From contig NC_023749.2 of the NCBI RefSeq assembly GCF_000499845.2, positions 20,005,114 to 20,069,113 of the forward strand: a stretch of DNA of 64,000 bases. Reading direction: 5' to 3'. Under the pieces are notes generated by a model, which was given only the letters and a program-made list of their open reading frames with translations, did no database searches and was not told where the DNA came from. Shown piece after piece: positions 20,986 to 31,794 of this stretch (positions are counted from its first letter, which is position 1; each line of letters begins with the position of its first letter). A program made the position numbers and the translations under genes. Source of the stretch: Phaseolus vulgaris. Its lineage: Eukaryota; Streptophyta; Magnoliopsida; Fabales; Fabaceae.

Positions 20986-22930
20986 CTCAGCTGTCCTTTG
21001 ACTTCTTCCACCCCTCACGCCGTACCTGAACTCGCTCAAGACGAGAAGGATTTTATCTATCTTCACACTGCCTGCAAGCGTGGAAGCTTTATCTGGTCTT
21101 ACTGGGTCAACATTGATGTTTCACTTAAAGGGGAAAATGCGTTTTCCATCAACCTTCCCTTCCCGCCGTTTTAGGTCATGAACACCCCTGACTTTTCAGT
21201 TTCATCTTGCCTGAACTCACTCTAAGGTGAGAAGGACTTTCTCTAGTGCCTCAACTTGCCCAGGGTGTACATCTCCTCCCCCTTGGATGCACTGAGGACT
21301 TTTAATCTTGCCTCAATCTGCTTATGCAAAGAGGCCTTTCAATCTGTTCTTGCATGCACTCGCTCAAAGGCGAGGAGGGCTTCTCCTCTTTCTCGCCTGC
21401 ACTCGCTCAAAGGCGAGGAAGACTTCTTCTCTTTCTCGCCTGCACTCGCTCAAAGGCGAGGAGGACTTCTTCTCTCGCCTCAAGACGCACGAGAGCGTTG
21501 AGGGCTTTAAACATTACTGGTGCCTCCGATCGCCGAAAGACGATGAGGTCTTTAAAACTTTTAACTATTGCCGCCGATCGCCGAAAAACGATGGGGACTT
21601 AAAACTTTACTAGAAAGCATGCAATATAACTTTACTGTTTCTGTTCCGTCCGGTTGACTGGGACGTCTTCGTGCGCGACCTCAACCGTCAGCTAGGGACT
21701 CCTTCCCACTGGTTACCTGTGGATTCCTGCAAAAAAGAGGACAAAGAGGCGCCCTAGCGGCCGTTTGCACTCCGACGCTCAAGTCAGCCAGCAAGAAACA
21801 CCAAAACTGTGCACCTCCGTCTCTGAGCACCGCGTGTGGCACTCTAAAGGTGGTAAAAAGAACTGTGTATTGTGTGTGTGTTTTCTCCCTCAGGCAAAGA
21901 TCTTTCCCCAGTCCCTTGTACGTAACCTCAAGGCTCGAGCAAGCAACTAGAGAGTTTCTGGTCAATTTGCCAAAAGTTCGAACCCCGTTCCCAACATTCT
22001 CAGCGCTATTTAAACTACCCAAGCATTTAAAGCGCCTTAAAGCGCTTTTAATCACAAACGTAACACGCTCAATTAAAGCGTCTAATTAGAAAACGTAGCG
22101 CATTTAAGACGTTGAAACGCTTGGGAGCCATTATAGTACCTGAACGCTCGAAACGGAAACTGTATTGAATGACTTTAATTACCTGGCACCTGACTAAAGG
22201 GTGTTTCTATTCTGACCTGGCTGTCGTACACGTGGAGGGCCTCACGACGCCATGACCCCATCTGGGGGCGTTTCTGCCCATCCGGGGACGTTTCTACGTG
22301 TGAGTCCTCCTGCCTGGGAGTGCTACTGCGCTAGGGGTGACTTTTTGGGTGCCAACTCATGCCCCCAATCATCTAGTCACTCACTTTGAGAGCGTATCTG
22401 CCTTCCTCTTGTACCCTGCACCCGGCTACCCTGGGCGTGACCTTCCTCTTGGGTCGTATCTGTCCCAAAGGCGTCTCTGGGCGGCAGGGGTACTTCACGA
22501 GTCAGGCTGCCCTACACTGGTATTGTTACTATGGCCTTGAAGCCACCTTTCTCTCCTCTTTATTACTGTTCCCTGGTTATCCAGGGTTTGGGCCTTCCCA
22601 CGGCGTCGCCCCCTCCATGGTCTTTCCTACCCATGGGTATCGGGGAGCAGCGCTGTGGTCACCTTTCCCTTGTGCCATTCCATCTTGGCGACACCCAGTT
22701 GGGCGGCGCCCTATCTCGGCGATGCCCTGCTAGGCGACGCCTTACCTGGGCGACGCCTTACCTTGGCGACGCTTTACGTTGACTTTGACCTTTACGTTGA
22801 CTTTGACCTTTTGTCAATGCCCGGGTACGGGACGGTACAGTTTCCTTAGATCACGTACAAGTGATAAGGTCTTTTTTCTAAAAACTTTCAAAACAGTAAG
22901 CATGCAATCTTAGAAACTTTAAACTTGAAA
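20986..22930 (-). repeat. Hairpin repeat array of C-b, split by a solo LTR
   Basis: Same array as 1-720. Stems include CTCGCC/GGCGAG-type units at about 21392-21416 and 21436-21460, ATCG/CGAT units at about 21529-21575, and ATCAC/GTGAT near 22850-22865. The part at 20986-21641 is separated from 22840-22930 by the TatB solo LTR. Confidence 0.75.
21642..22839 (-). mobile_element. Solo TatB LTR with target duplication GTTTC
   Basis: A 1198-bp TatB LTR, minus orientation, TGTTCCGTCC to ACGGTACA on the plus strand. GTTTC is present on both sides (21637-21641 and 22840-22844). Removing it restores the C-b hairpin array, which then matches 655-700 of C-a. Confidence 0.93.
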
Positions 22931-22940
22931 ACTCTTCTTT

Positions 22941-22990
22941 ATTGGGTGGCCTCATTAAAAACCCTCCTTAGGGAAAAAAGAGTGCCCCCT
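22941..22990 (-). other. Conserved block downstream of C-b pol
   Basis: Minus-strand block with CCTAAGGAGGG followed by TTTTTAATGAGGCCACCC, as at 781-826 and 31698-31747. Confidence 0.7.
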
Positions 22991-23050
22991 TGGAACTGTT
23001 TTAACATAAACTATTTAAATCTCTTCATGTTCGTCTCTACTTACAAGGCT

Positions 23051-24454
23051 TTAACTGTAATACAATTTGAGATGTGTGGCGTTCCAAGTGCGAGGAATCG
23101 CCCCTCCTTCTAACGTCTCTAAGCGGTAGGCGCCGTTCTCGAGCACCTCGGTTATTCTGAACGGTCCCGTCCACTTAGGCGATAACTTGTTCTCCATCTA
23201 CTGATGGGCCTTCCTCATCACCAGGTCGCCACTTCTAAACTGCCTTGGCATTACCTTAGAGTTATACCTTCGCTCAATCCTTCTCTTTATTGCTTCGGCC
23301 TTCACTCTCGCCTCCTCCCTGACCTCATCCAACAAATCCAGATTCATTTTTCTTTCTTCGTTCGAGTCTTCCGCCACAAAGTTCTGGAATCTCGGCGAGC
23401 TTTCCTGGATTTCGACTGGAATCATCGCATCACATCCATAAACCAGGTTAAACGGGGTTTCGTGGGTTCCTGACTGCTCAGTGGTATGGTACGCCCAAAC
23501 TATGCAGGGTACCTCTTCAGCCCACGACCCCTTAGCTTTCTTTAGTCTTCTCTTTAAACCTCTCACCAACACCCGATTGGCAGACTCCACTTGGCCATTC
23601 GTCTGTGGGTGCTCGACGGATGCAAACACCTGTTGTATTCCCACCTCTTCACACAGCTTTTTCAACAGGTGACTTGCAAACTGAGTCCCATTGTTTGACA
23701 CCAGGCGTTTAGGCACACCAAATCGGCACACGATGTTCTTCCATACAAAGCTCTCGATCTTGTGTGCGGTGATCTGGGCGACTGGCTCCGCTTCGATCCA
23801 CTTGGTGAAGTATTCAATCGCCACTACCAAGTACTTCATCTGCTTGACCGCTAATGGGAAGGGCCCCAGAATGTCAATTCCCCAAGTATGAAACGGCCAG
23901 GGGCTGTAAATTGACTTCAGCTCTTCTGGGGGTGCCTTGTGGCAATCGGCGTGTTGCTGGCATTGCTTGCAACATTGAGCATACTTCTTGCAATCTTCCC
24001 TCATCGTTGGCCAGTAATAACCTGCACGGAGAGCTCTTGCAGCCAGAGCTCGACCCCCGATGTGACTCCCACATATACCCTCATGGAGCTCGGCCATAAT
24101 TCTTGTGCATTTCTCTCCGTGCACACATACTAGGAGTGGGTGTGTAAACCCAAACCTGAACAGCTCGCCATCGATCAGGGTGAACTTGCTAGAGTTCTTC
24201 TTTATCTTCCTAGGCTCCGTTGGATCCAGCGGGAGAACGCCATCTGCCATCTCCTTAGCCAACAAGATACCTGCAATCAAAACCTCATATTCTGCTTGAT
24301 TGTTGCTGGCTTTGAAGGCAAATCTCAGGGACTGTTCTATCAGCACGCCATTGGGCCCTTCCAGAATGACTCCAGCACCGCTGCCCTGCTGGTTAGACGA
24401 TCCATCTACCGAAAGCACCCAACGAAAATAGTCCCCGTCAACTTGCGCTGCCTC
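23051..24454 (-). pseudogene. Second RNase H and integrase of C-b
   Basis: It begins with LSVDGSSNQQGSGAG of the archaeal-type RNase H, but after LLAKEM the sequence jumps in frame to ADGVLPLDPTE. The C-terminal half of this RNase H and the linker to integrase are therefore deleted (about 130 residues compared with C-a). The integrase zinc finger is complete. In the DDE core the second Asp is changed: VSNNGTQF instead of VSDNGTQF, which should abolish activity. A TAG at about 23196 follows KAHQ, and the C-terminal WTGPF and WNATHLKLYY parts continue beyond it. Confidence 0.88.
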
Positions 24455-25217
24455 TTAAGAAAGCTCGACCACAAAATCAGCGAAAATTTGCCCCTTGATC
24501 GGTCCTCGGGGTTCATATTTGATGTCGAACTCCGACAGCTCCACTGCCCACTTTACCATCCTCCCAGCTACATCAGACTTCTTTAAAACTTTCTGGATAG
24601 GCAAGTCGGTCATCACCAGCACCGTAAAGCTTTGAAAATAGTGGCGCAACCTCCTCGCCGAGAATACAACTGCCAGCGCGGCTTTCTCCAAGGCCTGATA
24701 CCTTACTTCTGGGCCTTGTAACACCTTGCTAACGAAATAAATAGGTTTCTGGATCTGATCTTGATCTTGGGCGAGCACCGCACTCACCGCCCTCTCAGTT
24801 ACAGCAAAATACAACCTGAGAGGCGTTCCCACCAAAGGCTTGCACAGAACCGGCGGGCTCGCCAGATACTCCTTAAGCTTCACGAAAGCCTCTTCACACT
24901 CCTTCGTCCAGACAAACCTATTGTTTCGTTTTAAGCACTGGAAATACGGATGGCCTTTCTCTCCACTAGCTGACACGAAACGAGATAGGGCGGCCATCCG
25001 ACCTGTAAGCTGCTGCACCTCCTTCACAGTAGCCGGGCTTCTCATCGCCAAGATGGCAGCACACTTATCAGGATTTGCTTCAATTCCCCTCTCAGTCAAG
25101 AGGAAACCCAGGAATTTCCCCGCCTCCACACCAAAAATGCACTTCTCGGGATTTAACTTCAATTTATACTTGGCAATCGTGTGAAACAACTCCTCAAGAT
25201 CTGAGATGTGCTTGATC
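24455..25217 (-). pseudogene. RT and RNase H of C-b, 5' truncated
   Basis: The sequence starts inside RT at KHISDLEELFHTIAKYKLK, after the lost YVDDMVV catalytic segment. It continues through NPEKCIFGVEAGKFLGF, the RT thumb, the first RNase H (LRLYFAVTERAVSAVLAQ) and EFDIKYEPRGPIKGQ to a TAA at 24455-24457 (Ser in other copies). At 25217 the C-b sequence ends and the B-a eORF begins on the same strand. Gag, protease, half of RT and the 5' LTR of C-b are missing. Confidence 0.88.
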
Positions 25218-27358
25218 GATATGATTGCCAGGGTCACAGTTGGAGGTGTTGATCCCTGGGTTCTCACACGTAGCTTGGGCCAGAGCCTCCTTGAACCCCT
25301 CGTCGAAGGTGCCGGCCATGTCCTCAAGGAGTTCCCTGTTGGACTTCTCCAACTCCTTGACCTTGGAGTTTCGGGAGAGTAGCTGCTTGTCTAGAAATTC
25401 CTTCTCCACCTGTAGCTTGTTCACCTCAGCTTGGAGAAGGTTGGAGGCTTCAATCTTCACAGCCAGTTTCTCCTCTGTTTCGCTCAGCTTCGCTCCTAAG
25501 ACCTTAGAGCTTTCAGCAGCCACCCTCATCTCAGCAGCTTCCGACTGCAGGGAAGCCATGGAACCCAGAAGGCCAGTGTGTTTCTGATCAGCCTTGAGCA
25601 GCTTCAGGTTGGCTGCCTCCACTGCCTCCTGGTTCTCCATCAGAGAAGCTTTGTAGGCATTTTCTTTTTGCTCCCAAAGTTGCATGAGCTTTAGCTTCTC
25701 CTCCCTCAAGGTGGCCACCTCACGCTTGAGGCCTTGAAGGGTTTGCATCTCGATGGCTTTGGTTTTTGCTTGAGCGCGCCAGTCGAGTGCAATAGCGAGG
25801 AAGGCCCCCATGTAGTAGGGCATGCCTTCCTTCTTAGCCTCGCCAGAAGAACTCCCCGACGACCTCTCATTGAACCCCCTCATTAGTTGCATGATCGCCG
25901 GGGGAATCGTCAAGACCTCTGGGGCCGAAGTTTGGGCAGCAATTTGTGGGAGCGCGGACTCAGCCCCCTCCTCTTGGCCCATTTGTGGTGGGGGAGATGT
26001 TGCACTGGGAGGGTTGTCCCTCAGCGATTCTCCATGTTGGGGGGAAGGAGATCATGAAGAGATGACCCTGTTGGTCCTCCTCCTCTTGAAGACCTGCCCA
26101 TCGCCAGAGTCTTCGTCATCAGAGGGGGTCACCAGGACATTTTTTCCTTTGTCCAGGGGGGCTGGGGTAAGGTCGGCAGCCACATCCAGTGGGATTGCAG
26201 CGATTGGTGGGGGAGAGTTAGGTGTTTGGAGAGAATGGGGAGAGTTGGGTGTTTGGATGGTTTGTGGTGTTGGCGATGGGGGAGGGTTGGACTCAGTGAT
26301 GAGGGTGCTGGAGGCGCCAGCCATCACAGATGTTGCCTTGGGGCGAGCCCTCAAGGTCTTGGCTAGTGCAATTCGCCTCGAGGAGTCCATTACCGACGCT
26401 GCACCAGACAAACAAGAGAGCAAGGGTTAGAACTAACACCAGTTAAACGAGAAAGCGCATGCATCACATACATAAGTTTGGGCAGATAAACGGCACACAC
26501 ATCAATCAGATGAAACACCTCAAAACACATCAAGAGACGAATGTAAAGAAGACAAGTAGGGGTGTGGATTTTCCTACCAAAGTACCCGGAAAGGGCGTCC
26601 GCGTGAAACTCGCAAGCTATGAGTTTTGCGGTGCTGAAGACGACTCCCAGACCAGCCAAAGCCACGCACACCTCTCTATCAGCGGAGGTTAGTTTATCCA
26701 AAGATTTGGGCTTAAGCAGCTTTGGCTTTTCCGCCCAATACAAGGGGAAGCCATCTAGGGTTGTGGGGTCATGTTTGGAGCAACACACCCTGAAGAATTG
26801 GCCCTTCCACCCCTTGTACGAGTTCTGGAAAAGGGTGAGGAGTATCCTACCAGCGACCCCAGAAAAGCTTACCCAAAGGCTTTTCCCCTGCTTCTTCACT
26901 TCAAAGAATTGAAGGAAGACATCCACAGAGGGCAGAATGCCCAAATACCCGCACAGAATCTTGAAAGCCCTGATGAATGCCCATCTATTGGGGTGTAGCT
27001 AGGCAAGGGCTGTGTTGATTTCGGTAAGCAGCTCCCTTTCGAAGGCTGTAAAAGGAAGGCGCAAACCGACGCGTTTGAACACTATTGAGTAAAGAAAGAA
27101 AAAGGGCTTCCCACCGTTGGACCTATCGTCCATGCAAACAGACTCCCCGGCGGTGCCATGACGAATGGAGACGTGGGAGTCGTGGACGCTGCAGAAGGAT
27201 TGAAATTGTATAATCGTGGGTCGCCGATGTGGTCCTCCACGTCTCCAACAGTGGTCAGGGTTGTGCACTCGGCTAGGAGTTCATCAGAGGCCCAGGGATA
27301 CTGAGCCTTGTAGTTGACCCTGGGGGGGGAGGATTGGCTGTCGTTTCCGTACACGCCA
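25218..27358 (-). pseudogene. Antisense extra gene (eORF) of B-a, main part
   Basis: The start codon lies at 36571-36569, on the far side of the C-c insertion. Exon 1 resumes here at 27358 (YPWASDELLAECTTL) and holds the PF04195-like core: FFFLYSIVFKRV, LPFTAFERELLTEIN, LHPNRWAFIRAFKILC and GFPLYWAEKP. It ends at 26578 (TTTG/GTAGG). The intron is 26399-26577 and exon 2 starts at 26398 (SVMDSSRRIALAKTLRARPK). It then has a Pro-rich stretch, an acidic DDEDSGDG patch with KRRR, and a coiled coil of about 200 residues. Damage: a frameshift near 27110-27150, a TAG at 26999-27001, a TGA at about 26054, and loss of the last dozen residues at the C-b junction. Confidence 0.75.
27354..27358 (+). repeat. 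Target duplication CGCCA, left copy
   Basis: CGCCA before the C-c 5' LTR is repeated at 36566-36570 after its 3' LTR. Confidence 0.95.
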
Positions 27359-28517
27359 TGATCCGATCGGTCATCGGTAGTCGATGACGTCAGCAGCAGA
27401 GGACCACGTGGACCACTCGCAAGGCGACACGTGGACCAAGTGACAGAGAGATCAAGGAGACGATCGCCGAGAGCGGTCATCGGGGGTCAGTAACTAAGTG
27501 ACCATCGACAGATCAGGCGACAGAGAGGTCAGGGGACAAATCATCCAGAACGGTGATCGGTGGTCAGTAGCCAAGTGGCCACCAACAGACCAGTTCTCAG
27601 ACTAACGCCTGGGGGCAGAACGCGAGAAGCAACAGAGCACTGATCAGTCATCGGGTGCATTGTCATCGGGGTCTCGTGTTACACGCAGTTAAACTGGGTC
27701 TGAGGTTCCCAGCGAGAGTGTTATACATGGACCTCGCATGAGCACACCTCAGGGAATCGCGCACGAGAGTGGCCTGAGGGAGCTAGTAAACCGATCAGTG
27801 ATTGGTGACTCCCTCAACCCATTACGTGCGTGAAGGGTAAGTCGTCTACGCAGAGAGCAACGCTTGGTGAGTGTGCCTAGACTGGCCACACCTAGCGTTC
27901 TCCTGAGAGTATGCGATTTACCCAGATGAAAGAAATATGCTAAGTTACTCCGCAAGGGAATAACTTAGCACGCAAAGAGAAGCGCTAGGGCCCTTCCAGT
28001 AAGTGACATGTGTGTGGTTAGATGCGAGTCGCATGCCTCCACGTGTCGTCATCTGAGAGGGGTGCGGTCCAGATAAAGGTGCACTCCGTACCACTAAAGG
28101 TACAGACAGGTACAGACAAGCACAGCCAAGCGCAGAGACGCGCGGACACGCACAGACACCCACACTCTACTGATTCTGCAGGTACACTGTCTCAGAAAAG
28201 CATAACAGAATTCTGTTATGCCCAGGAGCAGAGAGAGAGACATAAAAGAGAATCAGGGAGAGAGTGAGGGGGATACGAGAAAATAGAGAGCAAGAGTTTT
28301 TACACACACACTAGTTTTCTCATTTGGTGGTTCTGTGGTCTAACTTGATCGTCGGAGTGCAAACGGCCGCTAGAGGCGCCGTCTGTGTGTTTTGCAGGTC
28401 ACGTTTGGAGATCCAAGAGAAGGCTCTGAGGGTGATTCTGCAGAGGACGCAGTCGCGTAGACGGGACAGAGAGTGCTACAAAGCGATTCCTCCACATTCG
28501 AGTTGCCGGCAGGATCA
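27359..28517 (+). mobile_element. 5' LTR of TatC copy C-c
   Basis: A 1159-bp LTR from TGATCCGATCGG to GCCGGCAGGATCA. It differs from the 3' LTR (35435-36565) by about 13 substitutions by hand count, nearly all transitions, and by 28 bp (about 27508-27535) missing from the 3' copy. It has G-boxes at the U3 side (about 27400 and 27429), a perfect 22-bp palindrome at 28200-28221, and the ACTTGATCGTCGGAGTGC core at about 28344-28361. Minus-strand frames inside are not genes. Confidence 0.95.
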
Positions 28518-28904
28518 ACTTACTTGCGTAGCTAGTCCATCTAACTCTTCCTTTTCTCATCTATGTAGATTCAATGTCAGGGAAGGACAGGAGGAAAGCT
28601 TTGCTGGAGCTTGCCAAGCTTTGGGGGACCAAAGGAACTGGTTCCTCTTCTTCCACCACCGAGCCCATTGCAGCCCCCCCTCTCTCGGTCGCGCCAGCTG
28701 AAGGCCCCGAGCTAGGAAGGAAGAGAAAAAGATTGGTGAAGGCCTCTACTTCACCTGTTGCTGCTGCTGCTACTCCCTCAACCGAAGAGGAAAGCTCTGG
28801 CTCTCCTCTTATACACCGCCAGAGGAAGCTGCCAGTGGTTGAGGGGGCCTCGTCTCTTCAGCCTGGGGAGATTGAGGTGGTGGAGGTGGTTAAAGAACGC
28901 GGGG
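28518..28904 (+). pseudogene. Inverted eORF piece in place of PBS, gag and RT start
   Basis: Directly after the 5' LTR there is no primer site. Instead the sequence matches, in the opposite orientation, the C-c eORF around its second intron and exon 2 start (33910-33540): intron end CTATGTAG, then MSGKDRRKALLELAKLWGTK, STTEPIAAPPLSVAPAEG, HRQRKLPVVEGASS and GEIEVVEVV. The homologous copy reads MSGKDRRLALLELAKRRGAK. The two differ clearly more than the two LTRs do, so the piece was not copied from its own 3' end after insertion. At about 28905 it joins RT. Confidence 0.85.
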
Positions 28905-31626
28905 GGCCACCTACCAGCGGCTCATGGATAGGGTACTCTCGCCCATGCTGGGAAGGAACGTACATGCATATGTAGATGACATGGTGGTTACGTCCCGAGA
29001 GAAGAAGCATCATGCAACTGATCTGGAGGAATTATTCACCACCATTGCCAAGTACAGGCTGAAGCTCAACCCAGAGAAGTGTATTTTTGGTGTGGAGGCT
29101 GGGAAGTTCTTGGGTTTCCTCTTAACAGAGCGAGGAATCGAAGCTAACCCAGAGAAGTGTGCAGCAATCGTGGCAATGAGGAGCCCAACGACGGTGAAGG
29201 AGGTGCAGCAACGCACCGGTCGCTTGGCAGCCTTGTCCCGGTTTATGTCCGCTGGAGGGGAGAAAGGTCATCCATACTTCCAGTGTCTCAAATGCAACAG
29301 CAGATTCCTTTGGACACAGGAGTGCGAGGAGGCCTTCATCAAACTGAAGGAGTATCTGGCGAGCCCACCAGTCTTGCGAAAACCTCAGGTAGGCATCCCT
29401 CTTCGTCTATATTTCGCTGTGACGGAGAGAGCAGTCAGCTCAGTCCTGGTGCAAGAGCAAGACCAGACCCAGAGGCCAGTTTACTTCGTGAGTAAGGTGC
29501 TGCAAGGCCCTGAAACAAAGTACCAAGCCCCCGAGAAGGCTGCCCTGGCGGTGGTGTTTTCAGCCAGAAGACTCAGGCATTACTTCCACAGCTTCACAGT
29601 GGTGGTGATGACAGATCTGCCTATCCAAAACGTGCTGAAGAAACCTGATGTAGGAGGCAGGATGGTCAAGTGGGCGGTGGAATTGTCAGAGTTTGACATT
29701 CAGTACGAGCCCCGAGGACCGATCAAGGGGCAGGTGTTCGCGGACTTTGTAGTCGAGCTGTCGTCGATCGCGACACCTGCAGAAGGATTAGATTTCCAAT
29801 GGGTATTATCGGTGGATGGCTCCTCTAATCAGCAGGGGAGCGGCGCTGGAGTCATTCTGGAAGGCCCAAACGGGGTACTGATCGAGCAGTCCCTCCGCTT
29901 TGCCTTCAAGGCTAGCAACAATCAAGCGGAGTATGAAGCCCTGATCGCACGAATGTTGCTGGCAAGAGAAATGGGAGCAAGAAGCCTGCTGGCCAAAAGT
30001 GACTCTTTGCTGGTCACGGGGCAGGTTACAGGGGAGTTCCAGGCAAAGGATCCCCAGATGGCAGCCTACCTGGAGTATGTACTGCTCCTGAAGACGTCCT
30101 TCACCGAGTTTGAATTGGTACACGTGCCAAGAGAGCAAAATGCCAGAGCAGACCTGCTTGCCAAGCTGGCCAGTTCAGGCAAAGGGGGGAAGCAGAGGAC
30201 CGTCATTCAGGAGACCCTGAAGGTACCGCGTGCGTTCGTGTCAGACAACCAGGTGCTTCATGTATACAAGTCATTGGAACGCCTGACGATCGGTCATCGG
30301 TCGTTGACCCAAGAAACGCTGAGAGCACTAAGGGTGAGATCGCGACCGTCGAAGACCGATGAGTCAATGGAGGTCCGCGCGGAGAAGGAGCCCGACACCT
30401 GGATAACGCCATACCAGTTGTACTTAGAAGATGGTATACTCCCACTCGACGTGGCAGAGGCAAAAAGGATAAAGAGGAGTTCAAGTAAGTTTACTCTAAT
30501 AGATGGAAACCTCTTTAGATTTGGATTTTCTCACCCTGTGCAGATCTGTGTGCACGGCGAGCAATGCACCAGACTCATGTCTGAGTTGCACGAGGGGGTG
30601 TGCGGTAGCCACGTAGGTGGTCGCGCTTTGGCAAGTAGGATACTCCGCGCGGGGTACTACTGGCCAAAGCTGAAGGAAGACTGTGTAAGGTTTGCTCAGC
30701 GCTGCAAACAGTGTCAACTGCACGCAGACTGGCACAAGGCACCTCCTGAGGAGTTGAGGTCCATCCATAGCCCGTGGCCATTCCACACATGGGGGATCGA
30801 CATCCTAGGACCTTTTCCCCTGGCGATAAGGCAGATGAAGTTCCTCATCGTGGCCATGGAGTACTTCACCAAGTGGGTGGAGGCAGAACCAGTCGCACAC
30901 ATCACCACACAGAAAGTTGAGCACTTCGTCTGGAAGAACATTGTCTGCCGCTTCGGAATACCCAAGAGGTTGGTCTCCGATAATGGCACCCAGTTCACCA
31001 GCCATCAGCTGAGGAAGATGTGTGAGGAGTTAAAAATACAGCAGGTTTTCGCTTCAGTGGAACACCCACAAAACAATGGGCAGGTGGAGTCAGCAAATCG
31101 AGTATTGCTCAGGGGGCTGAAGCGAAGACTAGACAAGGCCAAAGGAGGCTGGGCAGAGGAGGTCCCCAGAATTGTATGGTCTTATCATACCACCCCACAG
31201 TCCAGCACCCATGAGACACCCTTCAGCCTTGTCTATGGGACACACGCCATGATTCCCGTGGAGATACAGGAGAGCTCCCCCAGATTCTTGAACTTCATTG
31301 CTGAAGAGTCCAATGAAGAACGTAAGGTGAATCTAGACCTGCTGGATGAAGTGCGAGAAGAAGCCAGAGTCAGTGCTGAAGCCGTAAAGAGAAGAGTAGA
31401 GCGGAGGCACAACTCTAAAGTGAGGCCCAGGCGCTTCCAGGAAGGTGATCTGGTGATGAGAAAGGCGCATCAGAATGACATGCAGAACAAATTGTCTCCA
31501 AAGTGGACAGGCCCGTACAAAGTGGTTGAGACGTTGGAGAACGGAGCCTATCGCCTAGAGACTTTGAAGGGAGGAGCAATCCCCAGAACGTGGAACGCCA
31601 CCCATTTAAAATTTTATTTCAGTTAA
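28905..31626 (+). CDS. Pol of TatC copy C-c: partial RT, two RNase H domains, integrase
   Basis: This is the longest undamaged pol frame in the window, about 900 residues from Met at 28924. RT enters late, at ATYQRLMDRVL, but keeps YVDDMVV (about 16-22). The first RNase H is at about 160-260 and the archaeal-type RNase H at about 295-425 (LSVDGSS, NNQAEYEALIA). The integrase has an HHCC finger at about 553-596 (HEG, GSH, CKQC), DDE residues in WGIDILGPF (about 625), VSDNGTQF (about 686) and GQVESANR (about 722), and a C-terminal domain with KWTGPYKV. The fingers and part of the palm of RT, plus gag and protease, are missing, so it is not autonomous. The open frame suggests recent activity of its source. 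Confidence 0.9.
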
Positions 31627-31697
31627 AGTTGTACAGTAATTGCGTTCTCGCGCTAAAAGATACATTCTTTGTATGTGGTGGAAACAGTTGAACAAAC
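31627..31697 (+). other. Short spacer after pol
   Basis: Seventy bases between the pol stop (TAA at about 31624) and the conserved block. Nothing is recognised in it. Confidence 0.5.
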
Positions 31698-31747
31698 AAG
31701 GGGGCACTCTTTTCCCTAAGGAGGGTTTTTAACGAGGCCACCCAATT
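31698..31747 (+). other. Conserved block downstream of C-c pol
   Basis: AAGGGGGCACTCTTTTCCC, then TAAGGAGGG and TTTTTAACGAGGCCACCC, at the same place as in C-a and C-b. Confidence 0.7.
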
Positions 31748-31794
31748 AAAGAAAAAATTTCCAGCATATCAAGTGTGCTCAAGTATTAAAGTTA

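Noticed and set aside
27749..28701. Frames in the C-c LTRs (also at 35797-36689)
   Set aside because: LTR sequence; both copies carry them only because the LTRs are near-identical.
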